49,710 bases of DNA from the NCBI GenBank assembly GCA_045127595.1, contig JBGVQS010000004.1, positions 1 through 49,710 of the forward strand, read 5' to 3'. Positions within the stretch are counted from its first letter, which is position 1; each line of letters starts with the position of its first letter. A program made the translations under genes and the position numbers. Shown here in pieces: positions 43,836 to 49,710 of this stretch. The notes under the pieces were generated by a model that saw only the letters and a list, made by a program, of their open reading frames with translations, had not been told where the DNA came from and searched no databases. This stretch comes from Scatosoma sp045127595. GTDB taxonomy: Bacteria; Bacillota; Clostridia; Christensenellales; Borkfalkiaceae.

Positions 43836-43870
43836 GCCAAAGGCGGTTAAAACAGTTGACTGCCTTTGGC
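43836..43870. repeat. Inverted repeat between rplA and the rplJ promoter
   Basis: GCCAAAGGC (43836-43844) pairs perfectly with GCCTTTGGC (43862-43870). No T-run follows on the plus strand. The right arm starts one base after the -35 box of the rplJ promoter, so the -35 is in the loop. Confidence 0.75.
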
Positions 43871-43884
43871 GGAAATGATATAAT
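43856..43884 (+). promoter_or_regulatory. Promoter of rplJ-rplL
   Basis: -35 TTGACT (43856-43861), 17-bp spacer, extended -10 TGATATAAT ending at 43884. The predicted start is about 43891, at the 5' end of the L10 leader. Confidence 0.88.
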
Positions 43885-43890
43885 AAGACA

Positions 43891-44053
43891 GTAAAAATCA
43901 GCCGCAGACAGCGAGCACCGAAAGGTTTGATGGGAAACCGCTCGCCTAGGTTTAAGGAATATTTCGTATGTTACGGAAACTTTGCGTCCTTATGCCATGC
44001 GGCGTAAGGTATTTTTTTATGTCAGGCGGAAACGCTTAAAGGAGGTAAAATTT
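43891..44053 (+). ncRNA. L10 (rplJ) ribosomal protein leader
   Basis: The 163-nt untranslated region carries the features of the L10 leader bound by the L10(L12)4 complex: GCCGCAGACAGCGAGCACC, then AAAGGTTTGATGGG and the returning CCGCTCGCCTAGG that closes the stem. A terminator-type hairpin with a T-run lies downstream of it and before the rplJ ribosome binding site. This is the classic layout for autogenous control by attenuation. Confidence 0.85.
43988..44018 (+). terminator. Attenuator in the rplJ leader
   Basis: CCTTATGCC (43988-43996) pairs with GGCGTAAGG (44001-44009), one wobble, around ATGC; seven T's follow (44012-44018). It sits 23 bp before the rplJ ribosome binding site, so it would stop transcription before the gene when formed. 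Confidence 0.85.
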
Positions 44054-44557
44054 ATGTCGGCTAACGTAGAAGCTAAAAAATTAATCGTAGAAGAAATCAA
44101 AGCCAAAGTACAGGCAAGCAAATCGATTGTTTTTGCAGATTACAACAAATTGACCGTTTTGGAAGTTACGGATCTTAGAAGAAAGTTCAAAGCGGCAAAC
44201 TGCGAATACAAGGTATACAAGAACACGCTTGTAAGAAAGGCTCTTAACGAACTCGGCATCACGGATTTCGACGCAGACTTGAACGGTACGACCGCGACGG
44301 TGTTCTGCGCAGACGAAACGAGCGGTGCAGCGGTATTCGCAAAGGAAACGAAAGCAAACCCCGCTTTGGTGGAAAAAATCGTTCCTAAGTGCGCATACGT
44401 AGAAAACAAATATCTTGACAAAGCAGGCGTTAAAGCTTTGTCCGCGATTCCTTCCAAGGAAGTTCTTATCGCAAAAATGCTCGGCTGCTTCCAGTCTTCC
44501 CTTTCCAAATTTGTTGGGGTTCTGGACGCAATTGCGAAAGCAAAAGAAAGCAACTAA
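44054..44557 (+). CDS. rplJ: 50S ribosomal protein L10
   Basis: 167 aa. Conserved N-terminus: LIVEEIKAKVQASKSIVFAD, YKVYKNTLVRKALNELGI. The C-terminal helix that carries L7/L12 dimers is FQSSLSKFVGVLDAIAKAKE. The frame is open to 43982 but ATG 44054 has a perfect GGAGG (44041-44045). Expression is probably controlled by the leader in front of it. Confidence 0.96.
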   Translation: MSANVEAKKLIVEEIKAKVQASKSIVFADYNKLTVLEVTDLRRKFKAANCEYKVYKNTLVRKALNELGITDFDADLNGTTATVFCADETSGAAVFAKETKANPALVEKIVPKCAYVENKYLDKAGVKALSAIPSKEVLIAKMLGCFQSSLSKFVGVLDAIAKAKESN

Positions 44558-44610
44558 TTTCTAAATCATCATTAAAAAATCATTATTAAAAATCGGAGGA
44601 TTAAAAAATC

Positions 44611-44979
44611 ATGGATGTACAGAAACTCATTGAAGACGTAAAAGCTATGACCGTTCTTGAATTGAACGAACTTGTAAAAGCATTGGAAGCAGAATTTGGC
44701 GTAAGCGCAGCAGTTGCAGCAGCTCCCGCAGCAGGCGCAGCGGCTGAAGCAGCTCCCGCAGCAGAAGAAAAGACGGAATTCGACGTTGTTCTTAAGGACA
44801 TCGGTCCCAACAAGATCGCGATCATCAAAGTTGTTCGTGAAGCTACGGGCCTTGGCCTTGCTGACGCGAAGAAAGCTGTTGAAGCTATGGGTACGATCAA
44901 AGAAAACGCTCCCAAGGCAGATGCAGAAGCGCTCGTTGCTAAACTTAAAGAAAACGGCGCTACGGCTGAACTTAAATAA
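44611..44979 (+). CDS. rplL: 50S ribosomal protein L7/L12
   Basis: 122 aa. N-terminal dimerisation part DVQKLIEDVKAMTVLELNEL, an Ala/Pro-rich hinge (AAAPAAGAAAEAAPAAEE), and the C-terminal factor-binding domain KTEFDVVLKDIGPNKIAIIK with GLGLADAKKAVE. Present in several copies per ribosome, hence the strongly biased codons. GGAGGA precedes the ATG. The terminator follows 20 bp later; rpoB is not next, unlike the usual order. Confidence 0.97.
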   Translation: MDVQKLIEDVKAMTVLELNELVKALEAEFGVSAAVAAAPAAGAAAEAAPAAEEKTEFDVVLKDIGPNKIAIIKVVREATGLGLADAKKAVEAMGTIKENAPKADAEALVAKLKENGATAELK

Positions 44980-44999
44980 GTTTTACCTTACGAAAGAAG

Positions 45000-45029
45000 A
45001 CGGTTTGCGGTTGCAAGCCGTTTTTTTTT
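45000..45029 (+). terminator. Intrinsic terminator after rplL
   Basis: ACGGTTTGC / GCAAGCCGT (one wobble) around GGTT, followed by nine T's (45021-45029). Confidence 0.93.
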
Positions 45030-45080
45030 ATGAGTTTTGTGTGAAATAGGTAAAAACCTGTAAAAATAAGGCAAAAGCAC

Positions 45081-45109
45081 TTGACGGATTTGAAAATAAG
45101 CGGTAAAAT
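45081..45109 (+). promoter_or_regulatory. Promoter of the cyclophilin-like lipoprotein gene
   Basis: -35 TTGACG (45081-45086), 17-bp spacer, -10 TAAAAT (45104-45109), here without the TGn seen at most other promoters. The leader contains a perfect TGCGCG-TTTT-CGCGCA hairpin (45139-45154). Confidence 0.75.
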
Positions 45110-45179
45110 AGATATAGATAAAAAGCATAGTCGCATTTTGCGCGTTTTCGCGCAGGCAAAGCTATGTAAGGAGAAATAT

Positions 45180-46049
45180 ATGTTTAAAAAAGTGGTTAAA
45201 AAAGTAGTATGCGGCGCGCTTGCGCTTTCCAGCGTTCTTGCTTGCGCAGGGACAATGACGGCGTGTGAAACAAAGAATCCCGAAGTGAAAATGACCGTAG
45301 AGTTCAACGGGGAAACGTACACGTTGAAATATAAGCTGTATAGAAAGATTGCACCGCAAACGACCAAGCATTTCTTGGCACTCGCTGACGAGGGCTACTA
45401 CGACGGTATGTGTATTCACGATTTCGACGAAAGCGCGAACAAGATGTACACGGGCGGGTATTTATACAGTGAAGACGACGATGCAAAAGAATTCGGCGGC
45501 TTGAAATATGTCAATTATTTCGATATCGTAGACAGCTATAAGAGCTTCCCTGAATCCGTTTGGATGGACGAAGCGCGTGATAATCCCACCTATACGCTTA
45601 CGGGAGAATTCGAGAAAAACATTTTCGAAGTAGAAAACGGGGATTTGGCACAAACGTTCGGTTCGTTGACGATGTACTATCATTCCAAGGATACGGAAGC
45701 GCGTGTTTGGGCATATCCTGGCGCGGAAGATTACGTACAGAGAGATTACAGCTATAACAGCGCAACGTCGATGTTCTATATTACTCTTTCGGAAACGAGC
45801 TCGAACCTTAAAGAATATTGTACGTTTGCAAAGCTCAAAAAGGGCAGCAAGGATAATTTGCAGGATCTTCTTGACGCGATTGAAGAATATAAAGACGCAA
45901 ACTATACGGAAGAAGAAAGCTTCACGACCGATTTTGTTTTGACGGTAGATAGCGACGACCCGCTCGTAGGGGATAATCCCCAAGACGTTACCTACTCCGT
46001 ACCCAACGAACCGATTATCATCAAATCGATCAAAGTAACGAAGTGGTAA
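45180..46049 (+). CDS. Divergent cyclophilin-type peptidyl-prolyl isomerase lipoprotein
   Basis: 289 aa. N-terminus is a lipoprotein signal: KKVVKKVVCGALALSSVLAC with a second Cys in MTAC, either of which could be lipidated, placing it on the outer face of the membrane. The fold is read from YKLYRKIAPQTTKHFLALAD, EGYYDGMCIHDFDES and, later, YNSATSMFYITLSETSSNLK. The catalytic FHR is IHD and the usual QGGD is TGGY, so isomerase activity is doubtful. There is an insertion of about 60 residues in the middle. AAGGAGA precedes the ATG; the frame opens at 45081 but that lies on the promoter. Confidence 0.82.
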   Translation: MFKKVVKKVVCGALALSSVLACAGTMTACETKNPEVKMTVEFNGETYTLKYKLYRKIAPQTTKHFLALADEGYYDGMCIHDFDESANKMYTGGYLYSEDDDAKEFGGLKYVNYFDIVDSYKSFPESVWMDEARDNPTYTLTGEFEKNIFEVENGDLAQTFGSLTMYYHSKDTEARVWAYPGAEDYVQRDYSYNSATSMFYITLSETSSNLKEYCTFAKLKKGSKDNLQDLLDAIEEYKDANYTEEESFTTDFVLTVDSDDPLVGDNPQDVTYSVPNEPIIIKSIKVTKW

Positions 46050-46066
46050 GAAATAACGCATAAATA

Positions 46067-46092
46067 AAAACGCAGGCAATCGCCTGCGTTTT
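46067..46092. terminator. Bidirectional terminator
   Basis: AAAACGCAGGC-AATC-GCCTGCGTTTT is a perfect 11-bp stem with A's and T's at both ends. It serves the lipoprotein gene on the plus strand and the small gene on the minus strand, 15 bp away. Confidence 0.93.
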
Positions 46093-46107
46093 CCTTTTGT
46101 TTACGGA

Positions 46108-46341
46108 TTAGTTGTTTGCTGCTAACCAAGCATTTTTCTTTTCAGCGCTCATACGGGTAATATCTTCTTTTTTGTATTTGCTGTCCGCGCCGCCGTTGGT
46201 GTACAGGAAGAAAAGTCCGCCTTCCGTTTGATAAAGGCTTTCTTCATAGCCGCAGGGATCGCCGAATGCGCCAAACGTTACCTTCTTGATCAGCGTCGAA
46301 GTTTCCGTGTCGTAAACTTTTTTGCAAATCGTTTTCTGCAT
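46108..46341 (-). CDS. Conserved small hypothetical protein (77 aa)
   Basis: Not assigned to a named family. Sequence begins MQKTICKKVYDTETSTLIKK, then TFGAFGDPCGYEESLYQTEG and GGLFFLYTNGGADSKYKKED. The 'YDTETxTLIKKVTxGxFGDPxGYEE' style occurs in small unnamed proteins of many bacteria, often of mobile origin, as far as I recall; the fold looks like a short beta sheet plus a helix. The ATG at 46341 has AGGAGAG upstream; the frame is open to 46386 without a site. It has its own consensus-like promoter and terminator. Confidence 0.75.
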   Translation of the reverse strand: MQKTICKKVYDTETSTLIKKVTFGAFGDPCGYEESLYQTEGGLFFLYTNGGADSKYKKEDITRMSAEKKNAWLAANN

Positions 46342-46377
46342 AGTAATTCTCTCCTTTTTTAGATTTTTTCCTACGGT

Positions 46378-46407
46378 ATTGTACAATAAAGTCTAACGTT
46401 TTGTCAA
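46378..46407 (-). promoter_or_regulatory. Promoter of the 77-aa gene
   Basis: On the minus strand: -35 TTGACA (46407-46402), 18-bp spacer, -10 TACAAT (46383-46378). The predicted start is near 46371, 30 nt before the ATG. Confidence 0.75.
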
Positions 46408-46436
46408 GCGTTAAAGGGGGCTTTTTGTTGGGAATT

Positions 46437-47327
46437 TTATCCTTTCACGTCGATTATTTTCCCATCTTGTATTTCTATGGAAAAATAATTGATTTCAAAA
46501 ATCCGAGTTGCTTTTTTTCGCATCAAAGCGCAAACGTTTGGCTGTTCCGTCGGGAATACGGCTAAAAAATCCCCTAAAAAATCGCAAAGCTCATCTTTTT
46601 TGTAATGCAATTCCTCTGATAGAAATTCTTCAAAATTTCCTTGCTGTAAAAGACTTTCAAAAAACATACACGCAAGAAATTCCTGCCGATTAAAGTCTTT
46701 TTGTTTGATAACCGTGCGGCTGATTTGTTCACAGCTTTCCGAGCGAAGTATAAAGACTTCTTCTGCGATTGTTTGAAGGCAGTCGAAAAGCGGGCGTTTT
46801 ACGGTCAGTTTATCATTTTCAACGGAGAAAGAAGATATTTGTTTGCAGAACAAGCAAGTACCCGTTTTGGTGTAAATAGCGAGCTGTTTTTCATTTGCCA
46901 AAAAAGCCAAATCCTGATAAAAAGAAACTTGGCAATTATAAAATGCAGGGGGCAGGGTTGAGATGAACATCCCTTTTTCACTTTCGAAGGCGGCTTGTAA
47001 AACGCCTTGGGAAAAGACGCTGACAAGAAAATCCCGTTCACGCGATTGTGCGATCGGGCGCAAGGCAAAGTCGGTGCTTACGAATTCTTTTGCATAGATT
47101 GCAATGCCGTCGCGAAGAAGATATATTTCGCAACTGTCGGGCGGTGAAAAGCGCAGATTTTCATTGATAAAAAAACGAACAGGTAACGCGCCTTGCGGGC
47201 AAAATTCCGCATACACGTTATCGGAAAGGGGGACGGTTGTATACCGCTCGAAGCTATCCGTTTGTCCAAAATATATACCGTTCAAAAAAAGCGCGCAAGG
47301 CATAGAAGATAAAAAGTAGACTTTCAT
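46437..47327 (-). CDS. Hypothetical protein, about 296 aa
   Basis: Not recognised. No membrane helix or signal peptide is evident. The first 220 residues look beta-rich with a repeated blade-like rhythm (FRYTTVPLSDNVYAEFCPQG-like strands, CEIYLLRDGIAIYAKEF, LAIYTKTGTCLFCKQISSFS), perhaps a small propeller. The rest is helical (FNRQEFLACMFFESLLQQ, CDFLGDFLAVF). The start is uncertain: the ATG at 47327 directly abuts a good extended -10 box (TGGTAGAAT), so a transcript from that promoter would begin inside the gene. The ATG at 47303 is the next possibility. Neither has a ribosome binding site. Confidence 0.65.
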   Translation of the reverse strand: MKVYFLSSMPCALFLNGIYFGQTDSFERYTTVPLSDNVYAEFCPQGALPVRFFINENLRFSPPDSCEIYLLRDGIAIYAKEFVSTDFALRPIAQSRERDFLVSVFSQGVLQAAFESEKGMFISTLPPAFYNCQVSFYQDLAFLANEKQLAIYTKTGTCLFCKQISSFSVENDKLTVKRPLFDCLQTIAEEVFILRSESCEQISRTVIKQKDFNRQEFLACMFFESLLQQGNFEEFLSEELHYKKDELCDFLGDFLAVFPTEQPNVCALMRKKATRIFEINYFSIEIQDGKIIDVKG

Positions 47328-47356
47328 ATTCTACCATATTCTTTTTTTTGGGTAAA
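47328..47356 (-). promoter_or_regulatory. Promoter-like sequence at the start of the 296-aa gene
   Basis: On the minus strand: -35 TTTACC (47356-47351), 17-bp spacer, extended -10 TGG-TAGAAT ending at 47328, immediately next to the ATG at 47327. Confidence 0.5.
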
Positions 47357-47418
47357 AATGTATAGAAACCGAAAAAGCTGTTCATAATCACACAAACGAA
47401 AAAAATAAGGAGACGGCT

Positions 47419-48066
47419 ATGAACAAGATCAACGGCTATACGGAAGAAGAAGCGAAAGGCTTGGTGGAGTACATTAAAGAGGGCAAAAGCAAAGGAAAAA
47501 CGCTGACGTGGCTTTTTGAAAGCTACGGTTTAAAACACGGTCGGGCAAAGGGGAGCGTTAGAAATTATTATTATGCGCTTATGAAAAACGAAAAGGGGGA
47601 CGAGCGAATCGTGCGTCTTTTAGACGGTTCGCAGTTATCCGTAGAGAAGATACGGGAGTTCACCGAAGCGGAAACGGACGACGTTTTACGTAGCATTTTA
47701 CGGGAAAAGAGTAAGGGGTTATCCGTCCGTAGGGCGATTTTTAATCTTGCTTGCGGAGATGATAAGCTGATGCTGCGTATGCAAAATAAGTATCGAAATA
47801 CGTTAAAGAAAGACCCTGAACGGATTTTCTCGCTTGCCAAAGAGTTGGGTTTAAAGGAAGAAGAAACGAGAAGTAGAAGAAAAATGCAAAATTTGCAGCC
47901 TGACAAACCTGCATTTGCGGATAAGGATTTTTTACGTCGGCGTTTGGAAAATGAAATCAATTCGCTTTATGATAGACTCGCGAAGACCTTAAAGGAAGAA
48001 AACGAACGCTTACGCAAAGAAAATGAAATTTTAAAACAAGAATTAAAGAATATGCAAAAGGTATAA
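47419..48066 (+). CDS. Myb/RsfA-like helix-turn-helix protein with C-terminal coiled coil
   Basis: 215 aa. Residues 1-55 resemble the Myb-like domain of Bacillota RsfA-type regulators: YTEEEAKGLVEYIKEGKSKG, then SYGLKHGRAKGSVRNYYYAL. A second, similar helical segment (SVEKIREFTEAETDDVLRSI) follows. The last 50 residues form a coiled coil with heptad leucines (LAKTLKEENERLRKENEILK). RsfA is a sporulation-linked regulator in B. subtilis, but the resemblance here is in layout only. Start has AAGGAGA. It ends at a strong terminator. Confidence 0.65.
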   Translation: MNKINGYTEEEAKGLVEYIKEGKSKGKTLTWLFESYGLKHGRAKGSVRNYYYALMKNEKGDERIVRLLDGSQLSVEKIREFTEAETDDVLRSILREKSKGLSVRRAIFNLACGDDKLMLRMQNKYRNTLKKDPERIFSLAKELGLKEEETRSRRKMQNLQPDKPAFADKDFLRRRLENEINSLYDRLAKTLKEENERLRKENEILKQELKNMQKV

Positions 48067-48071
48067 AAAGG

Positions 48072-48117
48072 AAAATCCCCCGACCGTGTACGAGTTGAAC
48101 GGTTTGGGGGATTTTTA
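48072..48117 (+). terminator. Intrinsic terminator with an inner second stem
   Basis: Outer stem AAAATCCCCC (48072-48081) / GGGGGATTTT (48106-48115), inner stem ACCG (48083-48086) / CGGT (48100-48103), T-run at 48112-48116. The apical loop is TGTACGAGTTGAA. It may serve the minus-strand gene at 48130 as well, through the A-run on its left. Confidence 0.9.
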
Positions 48118-48129
48118 TAAAGCATAACG

Positions 48130-48432
48130 TTACGCTTGTGCTTTCGCTGCCTTTTCTTTTTTTGTAGGGCGGATTTTCTTTGCGGTTTTTTCTATCTTTT
48201 CCGCAGTTTTTTCCATGGTATCCGCCGTTTTTTCGGCGACTTTTTCCATTTTCTCAGCGACGGGCTTTTCTCCCTTATCCATTTTACGAATGGTGTCGTC
48301 CAACATTTTATCGAACTTTTCCTGCATTTCCTCCTGCCCCTTTTTCACGCAGGTGCGAATTTTATAATTATTTGCCGTCAGCAACGCGCCGGCACAACCA
48401 CCGAGCAATAAACCGATCGCAAATTTTTCCAT
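48130..48432 (-). CDS. YtxH-like small membrane protein with Lys-rich tail
   Basis: 100 aa. One N-terminal hydrophobic segment (FAIGLLLGGCAGALLTANNY), typical of YtxH-type proteins, then a helical segment KKGQEEMQEKFDKMLDDTIR and a long heptad-like Lys/Glu/Ala tail (EKTADTMEKTAEKIEKTAKK). ATG at 48432 has a perfect AAGGAGG upstream; a small AGGC-TTTT-GCCT hairpin precedes it. A CATACTCG box (48476-48469) with ATA 16 nt upstream resembles a sporulation sigma-factor promoter, weakly. Function unknown; relatives are called stress or general membrane proteins. Confidence 0.78.
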   Translation of the reverse strand: MEKFAIGLLLGGCAGALLTANNYKIRTCVKKGQEEMQEKFDKMLDDTIRKMDKGEKPVAEKMEKVAEKTADTMEKTAEKIEKTAKKIRPTKKEKAAKAQA

Positions 48433-48537
48433 AACGGTAACCTCCTTAGGCAAAAGCCTTTTCATAACCGAGTATGTACGATTTTGTAAAAATATATACG
48501 GAAACGGAAGGAAAGGAAAAAAATTGCATAAAAATGA

Positions 48538-48567
48538 TAGACGGACGGGGAATTTTTGTGATATAAT
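48538..48567 (+). promoter_or_regulatory. Promoter of ruvX-DUF1292, predicted leaderless
   Basis: Extended -10 TGATATAAT ending at 48567, with a weak -35 (TAGACG at 48538, 18-bp spacer). The -10 ends 6 bp before the ATG at 48574, the same distance as at the ABC exporter promoter, so transcription should begin at the A of the start codon. Confidence 0.65.
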
Positions 48568-48573
48568 ACCACT

Positions 48574-49353
48574 ATGATAGGAAAAAGAGCCATTGCCTTT
48601 GATATAGGCAACAAGAGAATAGGCGTTGCCGTTTCCGATCCCTTTAACGAATATGCAATGCCCTGCGAAACGTATACGCGGACGGGAGATTTGGAACGAG
48701 ACGCGGAAGCGCTCGTAAAAATCGCGCTGGGCAGAAGCGTTAGCGTGATCGTATGCGGTATGCCCGTCAATTTCGATGGTACGGAAAGCGTGCAAACGGT
48801 GCGTACGCAGCGGTTTATCGAGGCGTTAAAGAGTAAGACCGACCTGCCGATTGTGCTAGAAGACGAACGCTTTACGACCATGCAAGCGCGCGAAACGCAA
48901 ATCATGGGCGGCGTGAAACGGGAAGATAGAAAAAAGACGATCGATTCGATCGCGGCGTCCTACATTCTCGAAAGCTACTTATCCAAAGAAAAACAAAAAA
49001 ATAAAAAGGCGGAGGAAAAAGCCATTATGAATAAAGAATTCAACGAAGAAATCTACGAAGACGAAGAAGACCGTATTTTTGAATTAGAAGCAGACGACGG
49101 CAGCGTGGAACGTTTGTATCATATCGCTACCATCGAATATAAGGGCGGTATGTACTGCATTTTCCAAAAGGCAGAACCTGAAACGGAGGAGGAAGAAGAC
49201 GAAGTCGTTATTTTCGCGCTTGTAGGCGAAGGGGACGATGCGGTGCTCAATCCGATCGAAGACGAACAGCTTCTCGACGAAGTCTTTGCGGAATTCTGTC
49301 ATCAGTACGAAGAATTTGAAAACAGCGACGACGCAATGAAGCTTGAACAGTAA
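48574..49353 (+). CDS. ruvX: RuvX (YqgF) Holliday-junction resolvase-like nuclease fused to DUF1292
   Basis: 259 aa. Residues 1-140 are a complete YqgF/RuvX RNase-H-fold nuclease (pre-16S rRNA processing): AFDIGNKRIGVAVSD, VIVCGMPVNFDGTESVQTV, LEDERFTTMQARE and DSIAASYILESYL. After a Lys-rich joint (KEKQKNKKAEEKAI), residues 152-259 are a DUF1292 (YrzB-type) acidic domain: FNEEIYEDEEDRIFELEADD and ALVGEGDDAVLNPIEDEQLL. In Bacillota these are normally two neighbouring genes, ruvX then yrzB. Here no stop separates them. The start ATG lies at the predicted transcription start, with no ribosome binding site. Confidence 0.88.
   Translation: MIGKRAIAFDIGNKRIGVAVSDPFNEYAMPCETYTRTGDLERDAEALVKIALGRSVSVIVCGMPVNFDGTESVQTVRTQRFIEALKSKTDLPIVLEDERFTTMQARETQIMGGVKREDRKKTIDSIAASYILESYLSKEKQKNKKAEEKAIMNKEFNEEIYEDEEDRIFELEADDGSVERLYHIATIEYKGGMYCIFQKAEPETEEEEDEVVIFALVGEGDDAVLNPIEDEQLLDEVFAEFCHQYEEFENSDDAMKLEQ
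49011..49353 (+). promoter_or_regulatory. Internal ribosome binding site and start for a separate DUF1292 protein
   Basis: GGAGG (49011-49015) lies 11 nt before an in-frame ATG (49027), exactly at the start of the DUF1292 domain. Translation from it would give a free 107-aa YrzB-like protein. The ribosome binding site reads through as the AEEKAI joint of the fusion, so the second gene's signals persist inside the fused frame. Confidence 0.65.
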
Positions 49354-49370
49354 AACAAGGCAAAAATACA

Positions 49371-49408
49371 AAACACCGCAGGCAGGTACGAGCTGAGCGG
49401 TGTTTTTT
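49371..49408 (+). terminator. Intrinsic terminator after ruvX-DUF1292
   Basis: AAACACCGC (49371-49379) / GCGGTGTTT (49397-49405), T-run at 49403-49408. The loop contains GGTACGAGCTGA, similar to the loop of the terminator at 48072. Confidence 0.92.
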
Positions 49409-49537
49409 CTTATCAAAAGCCGCTAAAATCAAATAAAAAATTCTCGCGCGTACGCGTAGCGGGAAAATGGAAAGGGAAAACGAAACAAAAAAGCTGCAAA
49501 AAATACCAAAAAAATCTTAAAAATAACGTGAAATGAG

Positions 49538-49566
49538 TTGCTTTCATTTTGGCAATATGGTAAAAT
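49538..49566 (+). promoter_or_regulatory. Promoter of rpsB
   Basis: -35 TTGCTT (49538-49543), 17-bp spacer, extended -10 TGGTAAAAT ending at 49566. The region 49409-49537 before it shows nothing else recognisable. Confidence 0.7.
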
Positions 49567-49572
49567 AGTAAG

Positions 49573-49683
49573 GCTGAAAATTCACACTCGCTCATTGTGC
49601 GTAATCCGTGTCCGTAAAATCTTTCAATGCGGACGTCATTACGAGCCAACACAAGGCGGGGAGGAAAAACGGAGGTTTGAATT
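49573..49683 (+). promoter_or_regulatory. Leader of rpsB, possible S2 autoregulatory RNA
   Basis: About 111 untranslated nt with small potential stems: CACA (49583) / TGTG (49596) and GTCCG (49610-49614) / CGGAC (49630-49634). Leaders of rpsB bind S2 in several bacteria; I cannot match this to a known motif. The ribosome binding site GGAGG is at 49671-49675. Confidence 0.4.
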
Positions 49684-49710
49684 ATGGCAGTTATCACTAT
49701 GAAGCAGCTC
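49684..49710 (+). CDS. rpsB: 30S ribosomal protein S2, first nine codons
   Basis: The frame reads MAVITMKQL, the conserved start of S2, behind a perfect GGAGG and a typical promoter and leader. It continues beyond the window. The nine residues are few, but together with context they make the call likely. In most Bacillota tsf (EF-Ts) follows. Confidence 0.8.

Overview
The window reads as a core chromosomal segment of a Clostridia-like member of the Bacillota. The evidence is gene order and content: yqfC-yqfD-phoH-pgpH-ybeY-era-yqzL-recO (the Bacillus/Clostridium order, without dgkA and cdd), a SipL-like SPOCS/LysM protein between veg and ispE, pyruvate phosphate dikinase, and an L10-type ribosomal leader. 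The spore-associated genes (sipL-like, yqfC, yqfD, yqzL) suggest a spore former or a recent descendant of one. I saw no tRNA, rRNA, CRISPR array, prophage or transposase.

Layout. 1-11960: a branched-chain amino acid operon, leuA(partial)-ilvB-ilvN-ilvC-[repeat-filled gap]-ilvD-leuC-leuD-leuB-DUF815 ATPase-ilvA-ridA, closed by a strong terminator. It covers threonine to 2-oxobutanoate, the common Ile/Val steps and the whole leucine branch. 12006-17384: a small membrane-anchored protein, then uvrB-uvrA, convergent with veg. 17747-21302: sipL-like, ispE and a two-TM protein. 21392-24941: a heterodimeric ABC exporter with one degenerate ATP site. 25000-31324: the yqfC-to-recO cluster. 31344-32981: an Mrr-type nuclease with a long histone-H1-like Lys/Glu/Ala tail, apparently in the recO operon. 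33289-39232: ppdK, then a membrane-anchored McrB-like AAA+ protein paired with a DUF2357-like zinc-ribbon protein. 39292-39553: a tandemly duplicated composite of palindromic repeats. 39592-41416: a MarR regulator with its own operator, and an aminotransferase. 41490-45029: rpmG-secE-nusG-rplK-rplA and, from its own promoter and attenuator leader, rplJ-rplL. 45081-49353: a divergent cyclophilin lipoprotein, several unknown small genes, and a ruvX-DUF1292 fusion. The window ends in the first nine codons of rpsB.

Most unusual content: (1) the membrane McrB-like/DUF2357 pair, which resembles a McrBC-type system rebuilt without a visible nuclease and with codon choice like its highly expressed neighbour; (2) the Mrr nuclease with the long basic-acidic tail; (3) a 122-bp nested inverted-repeat element between ilvC and ilvD, plus a dispersed intergenic repeat family shared with the era-yqzL gap; (4) a ruvX-DUF1292 fusion that still carries the second gene's ribosome binding site and start codon; (5) two promoters whose -10 box lies exactly 6 bp before the ATG, predicting leaderless mRNAs. 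Most promoters I could place have a TGn extended -10 and a 17-bp spacer. All calls come from reading the sequence; no database search was run.
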